In this document: in pieces, positions 22,964-30,816 of the stretch | Position numbering within the stretch: the first letter of the stretch is position 1 | How the letters are laid out: every line of letters begins with the position of its first letter | Origin: Pseudomonadota bacterium | GTDB lineage: Bacteria; Pseudomonadota; Alphaproteobacteria; Rhizobiales; Hyphomicrobiaceae | DNA: 38,163 nucleotides | Direction of reading: 5' to 3' | Assembly (NCBI GenBank): GCA_023430315.1 | Contig: JAEZAW010000110.1 | Span: forward strand, 1 to 38,163 | Position numbers and translations under genes: made by a program | Notes under the pieces: model-generated | What the model saw: only the letters and a program-made list of their open reading frames with translations | The model's database searches: none | What the model was told of the DNA's origin: nothing

Positions 22964-24028
22964 ATGACGAAGACGGTCGATGAGGCGAAGCTTAATCAGT
23001 TCGTCGGGCAGATGCTTGGCGACCTCGGCGGCGCGCTGAGCGTCCCGCTCGTGCGTATTGGTGACAGGTTGGGTCTCTACAAGGCGCTCAACACGGACGG
23101 TCCGATGACGCCGGCGGAGCTGGCGACAAAGGCAAATGTCGCCGAGCGCTACACGCGTGAGTGGCTCTCGCATCAGGCTGCGTCCGGCTATCTGGCCTAC
23201 GACTCCAAGACGGGCAAGTTCACCTTACCGCCCGAGCAGGCGATGGTATTCGCCGAGCCAGACAGCCCCGTCTACTTGCAAGGTGGTTTCGACGTCGCGG
23301 CGACAATGATGGAGAACCAGGCTCTGGTAGAACCGGCATTTCGTTCGGGCAAAGGCGTAGGCTGGGGCGAGCAGTCGCAATGCCTGTTTTGTGCCGCAGG
23401 ACGCTTTTTCCGTCCGGGCTACCACAACAGCCTCGTTGAATCCTGGTTGCCGTCGCTGGACGGTGTCGTCGCGAAGCTCAAGCGAGGTGCGGCGGTCGCG
23501 GATGTCGGATGCGGTCATGGTTTCTCGACTGTGATCATGGCGAAGGCGTTTCCGAACTCGACCTTCATTGGCTATGACTTCCATCCAGGTTCAGTCGAGC
23601 AAGCCCGACGGCACGCCGAGCAGCACGGCGTCGCCGCGAACACGCGCTTTGAAGTCGCCCTGGCGAGCGAGTTCCCGGGCGGGAACCTCGATCTCGTGAC
23701 CTTTTTCGACTGCCTGCACGATATGGGTGATCCTGTGGGAGCAGCGCGGCACGTGCTTCAGGCGCTCAAGCCGGACGGGAGTTGGATGATCGTGGAACCG
23801 GCAGCCGGCGACCGACTGGAGGAAAATCTCAATCCCGTGAGCCGTCTGTACTACGCCGCGTCGACCATGATCTGCGTGCCGACTTCGCTCGATCAGCCGC
23901 TAGGGGCCGCCCTCGGCGCTCAAGCTGGGTTGAAGACACTGTCGTCGGTGATCTCTGAGGCCGGCTTCAGGAGTGTACGGAAAGCCACTGAAACTCCCTT
24001 CAATATGATTCTGGAGGCTCGACCTTGA
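22964..24028 (+). CDS. SAM methyltransferase with winged-helix N-terminus (Rv2258c-like)
   Basis: A 354-residue protein. Residues 1 to about 85 form a dimerising winged-helix region (IGDRLGLYKALNTDGPMTPA, ELATKANVAERYTREWL). The catalytic domain begins near residue 175 with VADVGCGHGFSTVIMAKAFP, then FIGYDFHPGSVEQARRHAEQ and LVTFFDCLHDMGDP. The layout matches Rv2258c-type methyltransferases. GGAAGGAAG precedes the ATG. It is divergent from the AraC gene, its likely regulator. Substrate unknown. Confidence 0.87.
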   Translation: MTKTVDEAKLNQFVGQMLGDLGGALSVPLVRIGDRLGLYKALNTDGPMTPAELATKANVAERYTREWLSHQAASGYLAYDSKTGKFTLPPEQAMVFAEPDSPVYLQGGFDVAATMMENQALVEPAFRSGKGVGWGEQSQCLFCAAGRFFRPGYHNSLVESWLPSLDGVVAKLKRGAAVADVGCGHGFSTVIMAKAFPNSTFIGYDFHPGSVEQARRHAEQHGVAANTRFEVALASEFPGGNLDLVTFFDCLHDMGDPVGAARHVLQALKPDGSWMIVEPAAGDRLEENLNPVSRLYYAASTMICVPTSLDQPLGAALGAQAGLKTLSSVISEAGFRSVRKATETPFNMILEARP

Positions 24029-24362
24029 GCGCGTAGCGAAGCGTCCGATTCCGGACGTGATCGGCGGTGCGAAAATCACCGTCGGTCGCGCTTACCTGGA
24101 TGGATGACGCAGCTTTGTGCAGCGCACAGTCCGACCAGATTCCTTGGGTCGCTATTGGCCCTTCTCGTCGGCGCGCTCAAGGTTCGCGTTCGTCCGAATT
24201 TGAAGGCGAAGCAGACATGCCGGCGTCATTGGCAAAAGTCGATCGTGACCCACTGCAGACATTCAGCACCGTCGACCACGCCATGAGGATCACGACTGAT
24301 ACGGGTCGGGCGTGGGTCAGCCTTGCCGCCGAGATCATCCTGCTAAAGCACAGACGCCACCG
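24029..24362. other. Intergenic, no convincing gene
   Basis: A plus-strand frame from 24067 runs into the histidine-kinase 3' end, but it has mixed codon use and no ribosome site I trust. Nothing else seen. Confidence 0.4.
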
Positions 24363-25955
24363 CTACGTGTCTAGCTGCGGGCTCAATGCGCTCAACGAGC
24401 ATGTTACTTGATAGGTCACGCCTTGCGCATCAAAGTCCATGTGTGCCGCCGCATCAAAATGCTGGGCTATAACCTGTTCAAGCACTGCGCTGCCAAACCC
24501 CCTGCCCGGGGGCTGGCTCACACGCGGTCCGCCGCGCTCAAGCCAACGAAACGTAAAATGGTCCGACGGCTCGTCGGCCTGCCAAGAGATGGCAATGTGC
24601 CCGCTGCTGTTCGACAGCGCTCCATACTTTGCAGCATTGGTCGCAAGCTCGTGCAACGCGAGGGCGAAGTTTTGCGCCGCTTTGGACTTGAGGAGCACGC
24701 GCGGGCCTTGTGCGCTCACCCGATCCGAATAGGGCTTCATCTCCCTTTCAATAACGTCGCTCAACGCCGCTCCGTGCCAATCGTTGTTGATGAGCAGGTC
24801 CTGGGTTTCAGCGAGCGACCGGAGACGGCCGACTACCGCCTCTTTGGCTTCCAACACGGTTTGTTTGCCCGCGAAGCTGCGCATCACCACGGAGATGACG
24901 ACCGCAAAGAGGTTTTTAGTGCGGTGATGGATCTCTTTGGTCAGCAGCTCCTGCCGCGCCTGCGCTTGCTTGCGCTCGCGAATATCGCGGGCAATCTTGG
25001 ACGCGCCAATGACGGTGCCGGTCTGATCGCGTATAGGAGAGACGGTGATCGAGACATCGACAAGGACGCCATCCTTGCGCCGCCGCACTGTCTCGTAGGG
25101 TTCAACCGCCTCACCACTGCGCACTCGCGTGAGGACCAAGGCTTCCTGGTCTAGACAATTCGGAGGTATCAGGCGATCGAGCCGATTGCCGAGCATCTCT
25201 GCGGCTGAATAACCATACATGCGCGTGGCGCCGTCGTTCCAACTTGTAACGATGCCAGCAAGGTCCCGGCTTATGATTGCGTCGGCCGAGTTCTCGATGA
25301 TGGAGGCCAAGTGTCGGTTGACTTGTTCCGCGCGGCGCCGGGTCTCCTCGGCCCGCATGCGTTCGATGCCGAAGCCCAGCTGGCGTGCAATGGTTAGGGC
25401 GAGCCCCTTGTCCGCATCTGAAAACCTGTACGGCCTATCGTGATAGGTCATGAACTTGCCGACTAGCCTCCCCCGCATCACCAGGGGAATGAACGCAAGC
25501 CCACCTATGCCCTCTGCCTTAATCACCCTCCTCAGATCGCTAGGCAGATCAGCAGAATGAACGTCGGCGATGCAGATAATGCCCGGATCCTTAGCGGTGG
25601 GTTGCCAGGGTGAATGCCCTTCCACGGCAGCGCGATAACCGTCGGAAAGCCCCTGCCAGGCCACAAATTTCATGAGGCCGGCTTCGTCAAAAAGAAGGAT
25701 CGAAGCCCGCTCGCAACCGAGCGCCTGGCGGATGGCATCGAGGGCGGCCGCATAGACTTCATCGACCGCCTCCGCCCGATAGAGCCGGTCGGTAAATCGG
25801 TACAATGCCGCCTGCTCGTCCCTGTGCTTGGCCAGCGCTTGTTCGGGGCTAGCGAGCGGCACAGTGTCGGTCCGCGCGTCGCTACCGGACGCCCCAGAGG
25901 CCTTTGCTTGTTCGCGGGTGCCCGCAGTTTCGGGTTCCCTCCACGAGGTACTCAC
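24363..25955 (-). CDS. GAF-PAS sensor histidine kinase, HWE family
   Basis: A 530-residue soluble kinase without membrane spans. A GAF domain (about 48-205) contains ALGCERASILLFDEAGLMKF; a PAS/PAC domain (about 212-330) contains NSADAIISRDLAGIVTSWND and ETVRRRKDGVLVDVSITVSP. The HWE kinase core begins at about 338, with the phospho-accepting His in EIHHRTKNLFAVV (343-344), the N-box HELATNAAKYGALS and the W-x-E signature FRWLERGG. HWE kinases often feed the PhyR/NepR/EcfG general stress pathway in this group; no PhyR or EcfG gene is in the window. Ligand of the GAF domain unknown. Confidence 0.92.
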   Translation of the reverse strand: MSTSWREPETAGTREQAKASGASGSDARTDTVPLASPEQALAKHRDEQAALYRFTDRLYRAEAVDEVYAAALDAIRQALGCERASILLFDEAGLMKFVAWQGLSDGYRAAVEGHSPWQPTAKDPGIICIADVHSADLPSDLRRVIKAEGIGGLAFIPLVMRGRLVGKFMTYHDRPYRFSDADKGLALTIARQLGFGIERMRAEETRRRAEQVNRHLASIIENSADAIISRDLAGIVTSWNDGATRMYGYSAAEMLGNRLDRLIPPNCLDQEALVLTRVRSGEAVEPYETVRRRKDGVLVDVSITVSPIRDQTGTVIGASKIARDIRERKQAQARQELLTKEIHHRTKNLFAVVISVVMRSFAGKQTVLEAKEAVVGRLRSLAETQDLLINNDWHGAALSDVIEREMKPYSDRVSAQGPRVLLKSKAAQNFALALHELATNAAKYGALSNSSGHIAISWQADEPSDHFTFRWLERGGPRVSQPPGRGFGSAVLEQVIAQHFDAAAHMDFDAQGVTYQVTCSLSALSPQLDT

Positions 25956-26100
25956 TGGCCGTTCTCCCGCGCCCTCTGAAGCATTGGCTGCTCAATTCGA
26001 GGCACTCCCGCTTTGAGCACGTACGCGCTCTTGCCGCGGGACGAGATTAACGAACATCGAACAGCAGTGGCAACTTTGGAGTGCGCCAGAAATCGACAAT

Positions 26101-26769
26101 TTAGGCAGTCTCGCTAGGGGCGATGTAGCACCCGTTAGAGCCTTCTTCCAATCCCTCGCGATCGAGCACGGTGACAACTGACCGTCGGTGCGCGATCAAT
26201 CCCTTGCGCTCCAATTCCTGCAGTGCCGTCGTCACGCCAGAACGTCGGACGCCCAGCATGATTGCCAGGAATTCGTGCGTGAGCACGATTTCGTCGCCGT
26301 CGATCCGGTCGTGCGCCATCAACAGCCAGCGGGCGAGCCGTTCCTCGATTTTGCCGCGACCATTGGCGAGCGCGGTCTGCATCATTTGAACCAGGAATAA
26401 ATGGGCGGCGGTTAACAGCGCTTGATGCAGGCTAAGACTGGCGGCGATTGCTTTCCGCAGCTTCGGCGCCGCTAGGCGTTGGCCTCGACCGGCAATCTGC
26501 ATGTATGTGTCGTGCGGCACCCGATCGGCATTGCCAAATAGCACAGGAATGCCGGTCATGCCTTCGCGGCCAATCATGCCGACCTCGATCGCCCAATCTC
26601 CGTTGGCCACAATCGAAGCGATGCCGCTATCGAGGAAATAGACGTGCTCGATGCGCCTGTTGCGCGTCTGCAATTGCTTGCGTACGGGCAGCTCAACAGT
26701 TTCGAGATCATCCTCGAGTAGCCGCAGGTCGGCGCGCGGCAAGCGCGCCAGCAGCTTGTTGGATGCCAT
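26101..26769 (-). CDS. Crp/Fnr family transcriptional regulator
   Basis: A 222-residue protein starting MASNKLLARLPRADLRLLED. The N-terminal cyclic-nucleotide-like beta roll runs from about 10 to 120 (KQLQTRNRRIEHVYFLDSGI, VGMIGREGMTGIPVLFGNAD). The C-terminal winged helix contains LTHEFLAIMLGVRRSGVTTA as its helix-turn-helix. No Cys cluster for an Fe-S centre is visible, so it is not an oxygen-sensing FNR. A TTG at 26790 would add seven residues. Bradyrhizobium carries many such proteins next to kinase and receiver genes; targets unknown. Confidence 0.9.
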   Translation of the reverse strand: MASNKLLARLPRADLRLLEDDLETVELPVRKQLQTRNRRIEHVYFLDSGIASIVANGDWAIEVGMIGREGMTGIPVLFGNADRVPHDTYMQIAGRGQRLAAPKLRKAIAASLSLHQALLTAAHLFLVQMMQTALANGRGKIEERLARWLLMAHDRIDGDEIVLTHEFLAIMLGVRRSGVTTALQELERKGLIAHRRSVVTVLDREGLEEGSNGCYIAPSETA

Positions 26770-26978
26770 GTCTGCTTTCGGTGCGTGCAACGCACCCGAA
26801 ACCGGGGGCGACGACCTTATTGCCTAGTCGCGATGTCCCAAGCCGTCGATCAATCCCTGTGGGCCCGCAGCAAGCGTGATGATCGACAGTGAAAGGTCAG
26901 CCCGCTGTGCGAAACGCGGGCCAATGTTGCGGTCGCAAGATACCCTACGCCCGGCGCCACTCACCGTCCAGTCTGGAA

Positions 26979-26999
26979 AAATGTCGATTTGTGACATTT
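26979..26999. promoter_or_regulatory. Inverted repeat, candidate Crp/Fnr-type operator
   Basis: AAATGTC (26979-26985) and GACATTT (26993-26999): a perfect 7-bp inverted repeat with a 7-base centre. It lies between the divergent Crp/Fnr and response-regulator genes, only 5 bases before the EcfG-type -35 at 27005. Confidence 0.45.
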
Positions 27000-27004
27000 G
27001 GCCA

Positions 27005-27029
27005 GGAACGTTGTACGTGAGAGATCGTT
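27005..27029 (+). promoter_or_regulatory. Sigma-EcfG-type promoter for the response regulator
   Basis: GGAAC (27005-27009), a 16-base spacer and CGTT (27026-27029), 72 bases before the TTG at 27102. A second, weaker site (GGAAC-N17-TGTT) lies at 27049-27074. Confidence 0.7.
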
Positions 27030-27101
27030 CATGATGGACACCGGCCCCGGAACCTGCGGCGAAGGGGGCCTGTTCTACCTCATCCGAGAAGGAACAGGGC
27101 G

Positions 27102-27488
27102 TTGTCATCAATTGCTACGCCAACGGTGGTGCTCGTCGTCGAGGACGAAGCCTTATTGCGATATGCGATCGCAGAGGCGCTGCGCGAGGCAGGATTCGAC
27201 GTTGTTGAAAGCGGGACGGCCGACCACGCAATTACGCAGTTGGGCCTCGCCCGTGACATTAATGTGGTCTTCACAGACATCCAAACCCCGGGACACCTCA
27301 GCGGTTGGGACGTGGCTGAGCAATTCCGCGCCGCCAACGCGGCCGTAATGATCATCTACACGTCCGGCAATGCGCCGGATCGGTCGCGCCGCGTCGCTGA
27401 CAGCCTGTTTTTTGACAAGCCCTATGACGTACCAGACGTCGTGAGGGCTTGCGGACGGCGCCTGCAGGCCGCACCCTTTTTCGGTTAG
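27102..27488 (+). CDS. Single-domain response regulator (receiver only)
   Basis: A 128-residue receiver domain with no output domain. Active-site residues are complete: the acidic pair in VLVVEDEALL, phospho-acceptor Asp in VVFTDIQTPG, Thr in IYTSGN and Lys in FFDKPYD. The start is TTG with AAGGAACAGGG in front; no better start is in frame. It is likely phosphorylated by, or a phosphate sink for, an HWE kinase such as the one at 24363. Its exact EcfG-type promoter places it in the stress regulon. Confidence 0.85.
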   Translation: MSSIATPTVVLVVEDEALLRYAIAEALREAGFDVVESGTADHAITQLGLARDINVVFTDIQTPGHLSGWDVAEQFRAANAAVMIIYTSGNAPDRSRRVADSLFFDKPYDVPDVVRACGRRLQAAPFFG

Positions 27489-27899
27489 TGGCCGTCTGCA
27501 GTGACATGTCCTGCGACGCGATCCCCCTGACAGCAGGCACAGTCGGCAGTGCCATTTACGCCGCCGATTGCAGCGCCCTCAATGGCAGCTATTGGCCCAT
27601 CGCGTCGAAGAGCCAATGTCCGCTCGTGGACGCTCTTCGGCAGTCGACCGCCTAGCGATATCGTCGAGCCAAGAGGCGCCGGACGCGCGCAGACCGGAAG
27701 AACTGCCGATCCATGTGCTCGCAGATTTGCTCGGAGAAGCTCGCTCGTCTTCAACGTCTGGTAGACGGCCAAGCGCATGTACGGGGGTCGTGTAGCTGGG
27801 ACCTCGTTCCAGTCGTCCGACTGAAGCAAGCTCACGACCTTGCTCGCTCGCCGGATCATGCGCTGTGGCGCCCGTTCGCCGTCTCAGACATGTGGGGAA
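27489..27899. other. Intergenic, no convincing gene
   Basis: Several frames are open on both strands but none shows gene-like codon use together with a ribosome site. No tRNA or repeat found. Confidence 0.45.
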
Positions 27900-27918
27900 A
27901 GCCTTCCACGGGAAGGCT
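27900..27918 (-). terminator. Hairpin after the acidic-tail gene, possible terminator
   Basis: AGCCTTCC (27900-27907) and GGAAGGCT (27911-27918) form a perfect 8-bp stem with a 3-base loop, 27 bases past the stop at 27946. On the minus strand it is followed by TTTCCCC. Confidence 0.5.
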
Positions 27919-27945
27919 CTGATCTCGAGCAACCGTTCGCATGGC

Positions 27946-28173
27946 TCAAGCTTTATCGTCGTCACCTCCATCCTCGTCGTCGTCATCATCGTCGTCTTCA
28001 TCTTCCTCACTTTCTTCTGCGGCAGACTGCAGTACCTCTATTATCTGATCCTCGCCAGTTTTCTGGCTGTCCACAAGCCATTCGGAGACGACCTCCTCGC
28101 CACGCTTGAAGACGACCTTGAACGGATATTCCTCATCATCGCTGGGGATGACTTCTCCAGTGACATACACCAT
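27946..28173 (-). CDS. Small acidic-tail protein, copy B (complete)
   Basis: A 75-residue protein. Residues 1-50 are ordered-looking (EYPFKVVFKRGEEVVSEWLV). The last 25 residues are almost wholly acidic, with runs of Asp and Glu ending GGDDDKA. The ribosome site AGGAGG sits 8 bases before the ATG. Acidic tails of this type can act as nucleic-acid mimics, metal binders or chaperone-like tails, but nothing here decides between these. It is divergent from the PHA gene at 28402, exactly as in copy A at the window start. Confidence 0.8.
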   Translation of the reverse strand: MVYVTGEVIPSDDEEYPFKVVFKRGEEVVSEWLVDSQKTGEDQIIEVLQSAAEESEEDEDDDDDDDEDGGDDDKA

Positions 28174-28614
28174 CTCGATTTCCTCCTGGTGACCGAGCCT
28201 CGGCCCGCTGCTGCCTGGCGCGAGGTCCCACAAGGCAGAAGTCTGAAAAGCCGATGAGGTTCCAAGGTTCGAGCCGAGCGTACTTAAGCGCGGCAGTCCG
28301 TGCTGAGCTTGAGTGTCAAACGCGTACCGTTTCAGGAACTGGTGCTCACGTGCCCCGTTGAGCATAGCGATGCAGTCTGAGGCACGCCTGGCAAAGCTCT
28401 CATGGATCCGTTAGTCGTCACCGTCTCCCATTCGCTGGCCAAAGATGAGGTCATTCGCCGCCTGAAACCAGCGCTCGGTCGCGCGGTTCAAATGTTCCCG
28501 GTGCTCAGCCTGGAGCAGGAACAATGGTCGGACGACCACATGGACTTCCGGGTCAAGGCTTTCGGCCAATTCGCAACCGGGCACGTGCTCGTTGGCGATA
28601 AGGATGTCCGGATA
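28035..28614. repeat. Dispersed duplication, copy B (partner 1-566)
   Basis: Same divergent gene pair and promoter as 1-566, here with both genes complete. The match begins where copy A meets the window edge, so the true repeat may extend further left of position 1. Confidence 0.85.
28335..28359 (+). promoter_or_regulatory. Sigma-EcfG-type promoter for PHA copy B
   Basis: GGAAC (28335-28339), a 16-base spacer and CGTT (28356-28359), 42 bases before the ATG at 28402. Exact match; conserved with copy A. Confidence 0.75.
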
Positions 28615-28707
28615 GAGGTAATACTGCCTTGGCTGTTGGCGAAATTTGCGGATGCGGCCCGAGAGTCGATCACACTGAGAACAAGAATTCTGCTCGAGAA
28701 GAAATAG
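28402..28707 (+). CDS. Polyhydroxyalkanoic acid system family protein (PF09650-like)
   Basis: A 101-residue protein with the full family pattern: VTVSHSLAKDEVIRRLKPAL at the start, DFRVKAFGQFATGHVLVGDK in the middle, then VILPWLLAKFADAARE and a terminal LLEKK. Members are small cytoplasmic proteins linked to PHA granules or stress; activity is unknown. It is driven by an exact EcfG-type promoter. The HD-domain gene at 28746 follows 38 bp downstream, possibly in one transcript. Confidence 0.88.
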   Translation: MDPLVVTVSHSLAKDEVIRRLKPALGRAVQMFPVLSLEQEQWSDDHMDFRVKAFGQFATGHVLVGDKDVRIEVILPWLLAKFADAARESITLRTRILLEKK

Positions 28708-28745
28708 ATCGAACTCAGAACGCAGCGCGGAAGGCAGTCTCAGCC

Positions 28746-29265
28746 ATGGACATCGTCGAGCACGCCCGCGGTTACGCGGCGGAGAAGCACTCCACTCAAC
28801 AACGCAAGTACTCGGACGAGCCTTACATTGTCCATCTGCAAGCCGTCGTCGGCTTGCTGCGCGATCATGGAGTCGATGACGAACATGTTCTCGCGGCCGC
28901 CTACCCCCACGACGTTGTCGAAGACACGCCGACCAGCCTGGAGGACATCATGGGCGCTTTCGGTCATGAGGTGGCACAACTCGTCTATTGGCTCACGGAT
29001 GCCGAGAAAGGCAATCGCAAAGCGCGCATGACCTTGAGCGCTTGGCGGCTCGGACGCGCCCCCTGGGAGGCCAAGCTCATCAAGCTTGCCGACATCATCG
29101 ACAATACGCGTAACATTGCCGAGAAACGACCCGGACTTCGCGCCCGTCATTCTGCGCGAGAAGCGCGAGGTCCTCGCGGAAATGGTGAAAGTAGAAGGCG
29201 ACCGGCTGACAAACCACCCACTTTACGAACGCGCCGCAGCTCAGGTGATGGTGCAGCCCGTTTGA
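28746..29265 (+). pseudogene. RelA/SpoT-type HD hydrolase (MESH1-like), single-base frameshift
   Basis: The first about 125 residues match a small (p)ppGpp-hydrolase-type HD protein: AEKH with VHLQAV for metal ligands, the HD pair in YPHDVVEDTPTSLEDIMGAF and the distal Asp in IKLADIIDNTRN. The frame then breaks at the run of A (29124-29126). Removing one A restores AENDPDFAPVILREKREVLA and a natural end ...AAAQVMVQPV at 29265. As sequenced, the frame runs out to 29420 with a nonsense tail. Intact length would be 172-173 residues. The error is either a real mutation or a homopolymer sequencing error. Confidence 0.78.
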
Positions 29266-29489
29266 TCACGCGAGTGGAAATTCGTAACACCTGCCTTTTC
29301 CAGGGCAGCGCGGGCAGCTTCCTTTTTGGCTTCTGCATCGCGGAGCAGGATCTGGAGATGATCGATGCGGCGCTTGCTAGCCTCGCGTTCCTTGATCATC
29401 CGCTTGAGCATGTCGACTGAGGCTGAGGCGTCGTTATAGCGCTTGTGGAGCAGCTGTTCCGCGTTTGCCGTTCGCGACCATTCCACCAT
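29241..29489 (-). CDS. Coiled-coil protein, paralogue family, copy 1
   Basis: An almost wholly helical protein of about 82 residues (ATG at 29489; a GTG at 29501 would add four). Heptad-like pattern through LLHKRYNDASASVDMLKRMI and LQILLRDAEAKKEAARAALE. It shares layout and the pattern LH-R-(N)A-V-L---D--LL--AE-EK--A--AL with the proteins at 29519 and 29904. The last codons overlap the intended 3' end of the HD gene, which converges on it. No family name; probably a small cytoplasmic coiled coil. Confidence 0.6.
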   Translation of the reverse strand: MVEWSRTANAEQLLHKRYNDASASVDMLKRMIKEREASKRRIDHLQILLRDAEAKKEAARAALEKAGVTNFHSRDQTGCTIT

Positions 29490-29518
29490 CTCAAAGTCCA
29501 CTTCGCACGCACGATCTC

Positions 29519-29776
29519 TTAGGAGGCGATGGAGTTATCCGCGTGTGGAACGAGGGCTTGCTCAAGCATCGACGTCGGATAAGCGACCGATGTCTGGTGC
29601 CGAGCGAGACGAAGCGCAGCTAGCGCTGACTTCTTCTCCTTCTCTGCCTCCTGGAGCATTCCCTGCAACATGCTGAGATCGACGCCATCCGACGTGCGCT
29701 CAGCCATCATCGCAGTCAGCATCTCGACGCGGTCGTACATGGCATTGAAACGCTCATGCAGGCTCTCGATCGTCAT
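29519..29776 (-). CDS. Coiled-coil protein, paralogue family, copy 2
   Basis: An 85-residue helical protein, MTIESLHERFNAMYDRVEML onward, with MLQGMLQEAEKEKKSALAAL matching the same region of copies 1 and 3. No membrane span or Cys. The ribosome site is weak (GGAGG is about 27 bases away). Tandem arrangement in one orientation suggests local duplication. Confidence 0.6.
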   Translation of the reverse strand: MTIESLHERFNAMYDRVEMLTAMMAERTSDGVDLSMLQGMLQEAEKEKKSALAALRLARHQTSVAYPTSMLEQALVPHADNSIAS

Positions 29777-29903
29777 GAGCGACGCGTGGGGCCATTACGC
29801 AAACCTCCGGTGTGGGGAAGCTCACTCCCTTAACCCGGCGCACAATCGTTCGTTCCTCGAGAGCTGCTAATTGTTGGACATCAATCCAAGTGCTCAACTT
29901 TTG

Positions 29904-30176
29904 TTATGCACGGCGGTCGTGTGCCCTGATTTTGGATCGATCCACCTCCGCAAGCTCGGCGTGCGCGTTGCGCTTCTCAGCCTCGGCCTGTTGCAGAACC
30001 CTCCACAACGACGAGAAGTCCTCGCCTAAGGCCTTCCTTATTTCGATCAGACGCTTCAACGCCTCGACGCGCGCTGAGGCCTCATCTAATTGTCGATGGA
30101 GCAGCCGCTGCGCAGGCGTCAGGTGCTCTCCTTCGATCTCGTCAATGGCAGTATCGATAGCCGTTGAGACTTGCAT
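29904..30176 (-). CDS. Coiled-coil protein, paralogue family, copy 3
   Basis: A 90-residue helical protein, MQVSTAIDTAIDEIEGEHLT onward. AGAGGG lies 10 bases before the ATG. The core LLHRQLDEASARVEALKRLI and LWRVLQQAEAEKRNAHAELA match the heptad pattern of copies 1 and 2. The C-terminus is basic (SKIRAHDRRA). Of the three it has the best start signal. Confidence 0.65.
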   Translation of the reverse strand: MQVSTAIDTAIDEIEGEHLTPAQRLLHRQLDEASARVEALKRLIEIRKALGEDFSSLWRVLQQAEAEKRNAHAELAEVDRSKIRAHDRRA

Positions 30177-30216
30177 TGGGTGTGCCCTCTTAAGTTTGCG
30201 CCCGCGAAACTCGACG

Positions 30217-30432
30217 TCATGCTCGCTGGCTCCGCACGGCGTTAGCCGAATCTCGCGCTAGCTCTGCGCGGCGTCGACCGATCTCCATCGCGTGATGCTG
30301 GAGTAGCCGGAAGGCGTCCGCTTCGGCTTCTCCGGACCGCGCTCCCGCTACGAGGTTGATGGCATCCAGCAGCCACTCCCACTCGCGGGCCACCTCTTCC
30401 TCACGCGCTCGGATGATGTCTGCTCGTTCCAA
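30217..30432 (-). CDS. Helical protein, possibly a fourth family member
   Basis: A TTG start at 30432 with GGAGAGG 7 bases upstream gives a 71-residue helical protein: LLERADIIRAREEEVAREWE at the start, FRLLQHHAMEIGRRRAELAR near the end. An ATG at 30582 in the same frame would add 50 residues of Pro/Ser/Arg-rich sequence that look non-coding and overlap the zinc-ribbon frame. I prefer the TTG. It resembles the coiled-coil proteins downstream in length and composition only. Confidence 0.5.
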   Translation of the reverse strand: MERADIIRAREEEVAREWEWLLDAINLVAGARSGEAEADAFRLLQHHAMEIGRRRAELARDSANAVRSQRA

Positions 30433-30448
30433 TAGACTGCCCTCTCCG

Positions 30449-30798
30449 TCAAAACTCGATCTGCTCGTCGTCACCGATCTCCGGCCAGTTGGCGCGACGT
30501 GGCTCCGGAGGGGGTTGAAGTATCCGGCGAGCGGGCTGCGGCCTTCGACCGGCGAGCCCACGACGGGGTAGGCTTTAGCCATGTGTCTCCGAGCGACACT
30601 GGCCGTTCTTCTGGCCGCACACGACGCATCGCATCCGCTTGTTGATGAGCGGGAACGGCGTCTCCGGCCTGAGTCGAAGGAAAACCGCGAACTCATCGTG
30701 CATGACAAGGTAGCTGCGCTGGCAGGCATTGTAGATCAGCCAGAGCCTGTCGTTGTACCTTCGTGAGCCGGCGAGCGTCGCCGTCTTGCATGCGCCAT
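30449..30798 (-). pseudogene. Zinc-ribbon protein, frameshifted near its start and with an internal stop
   Basis: One frame reads RRYNDRLWLIYNACQRSYLV, then MHDEFAVFLRLRPETPFPLI and RMRCVVCGQKNGQCRSETHG, then TAA at 30575-30577. The cysteines (NAC, RCVVC, QC) give a zinc-ribbon of a type common in Bradyrhizobium. Its only upstream ATG (30798, MAHA) is one base out of frame, so a frameshift near 30790 is likely. Past the TAA the same frame continues with protein-like PEPRRANWPEIGDDEQIEF up to TGA at 30449, just before the ribosome site of the next gene. The TAA may therefore be a nonsense mutation. Confidence 0.5.
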
Positions 30799-30816
30799 CC
30801 TTCGGCTTCGCCCGCG

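Noticed and set aside
24067..24411. Open frame upstream of and overlapping the histidine-kinase 3' end
   Set aside because: Mixed codon use, no ribosome site, no recognisable fold.
26824..27111. Minus-strand open frame across the crp/rr gap
   Set aside because: It covers the palindrome and EcfG promoter and has no protein-like features.
27485..27859. Minus-strand open frame after the response regulator
   Set aside because: No start signal and no convincing codon pattern.
30433..30582. ATG-started 50-residue extension of the helical gene at 30217
   Set aside because: Pro/Ser/Arg-rich and overlapping a better frame; the TTG at 30432 has a good ribosome site.
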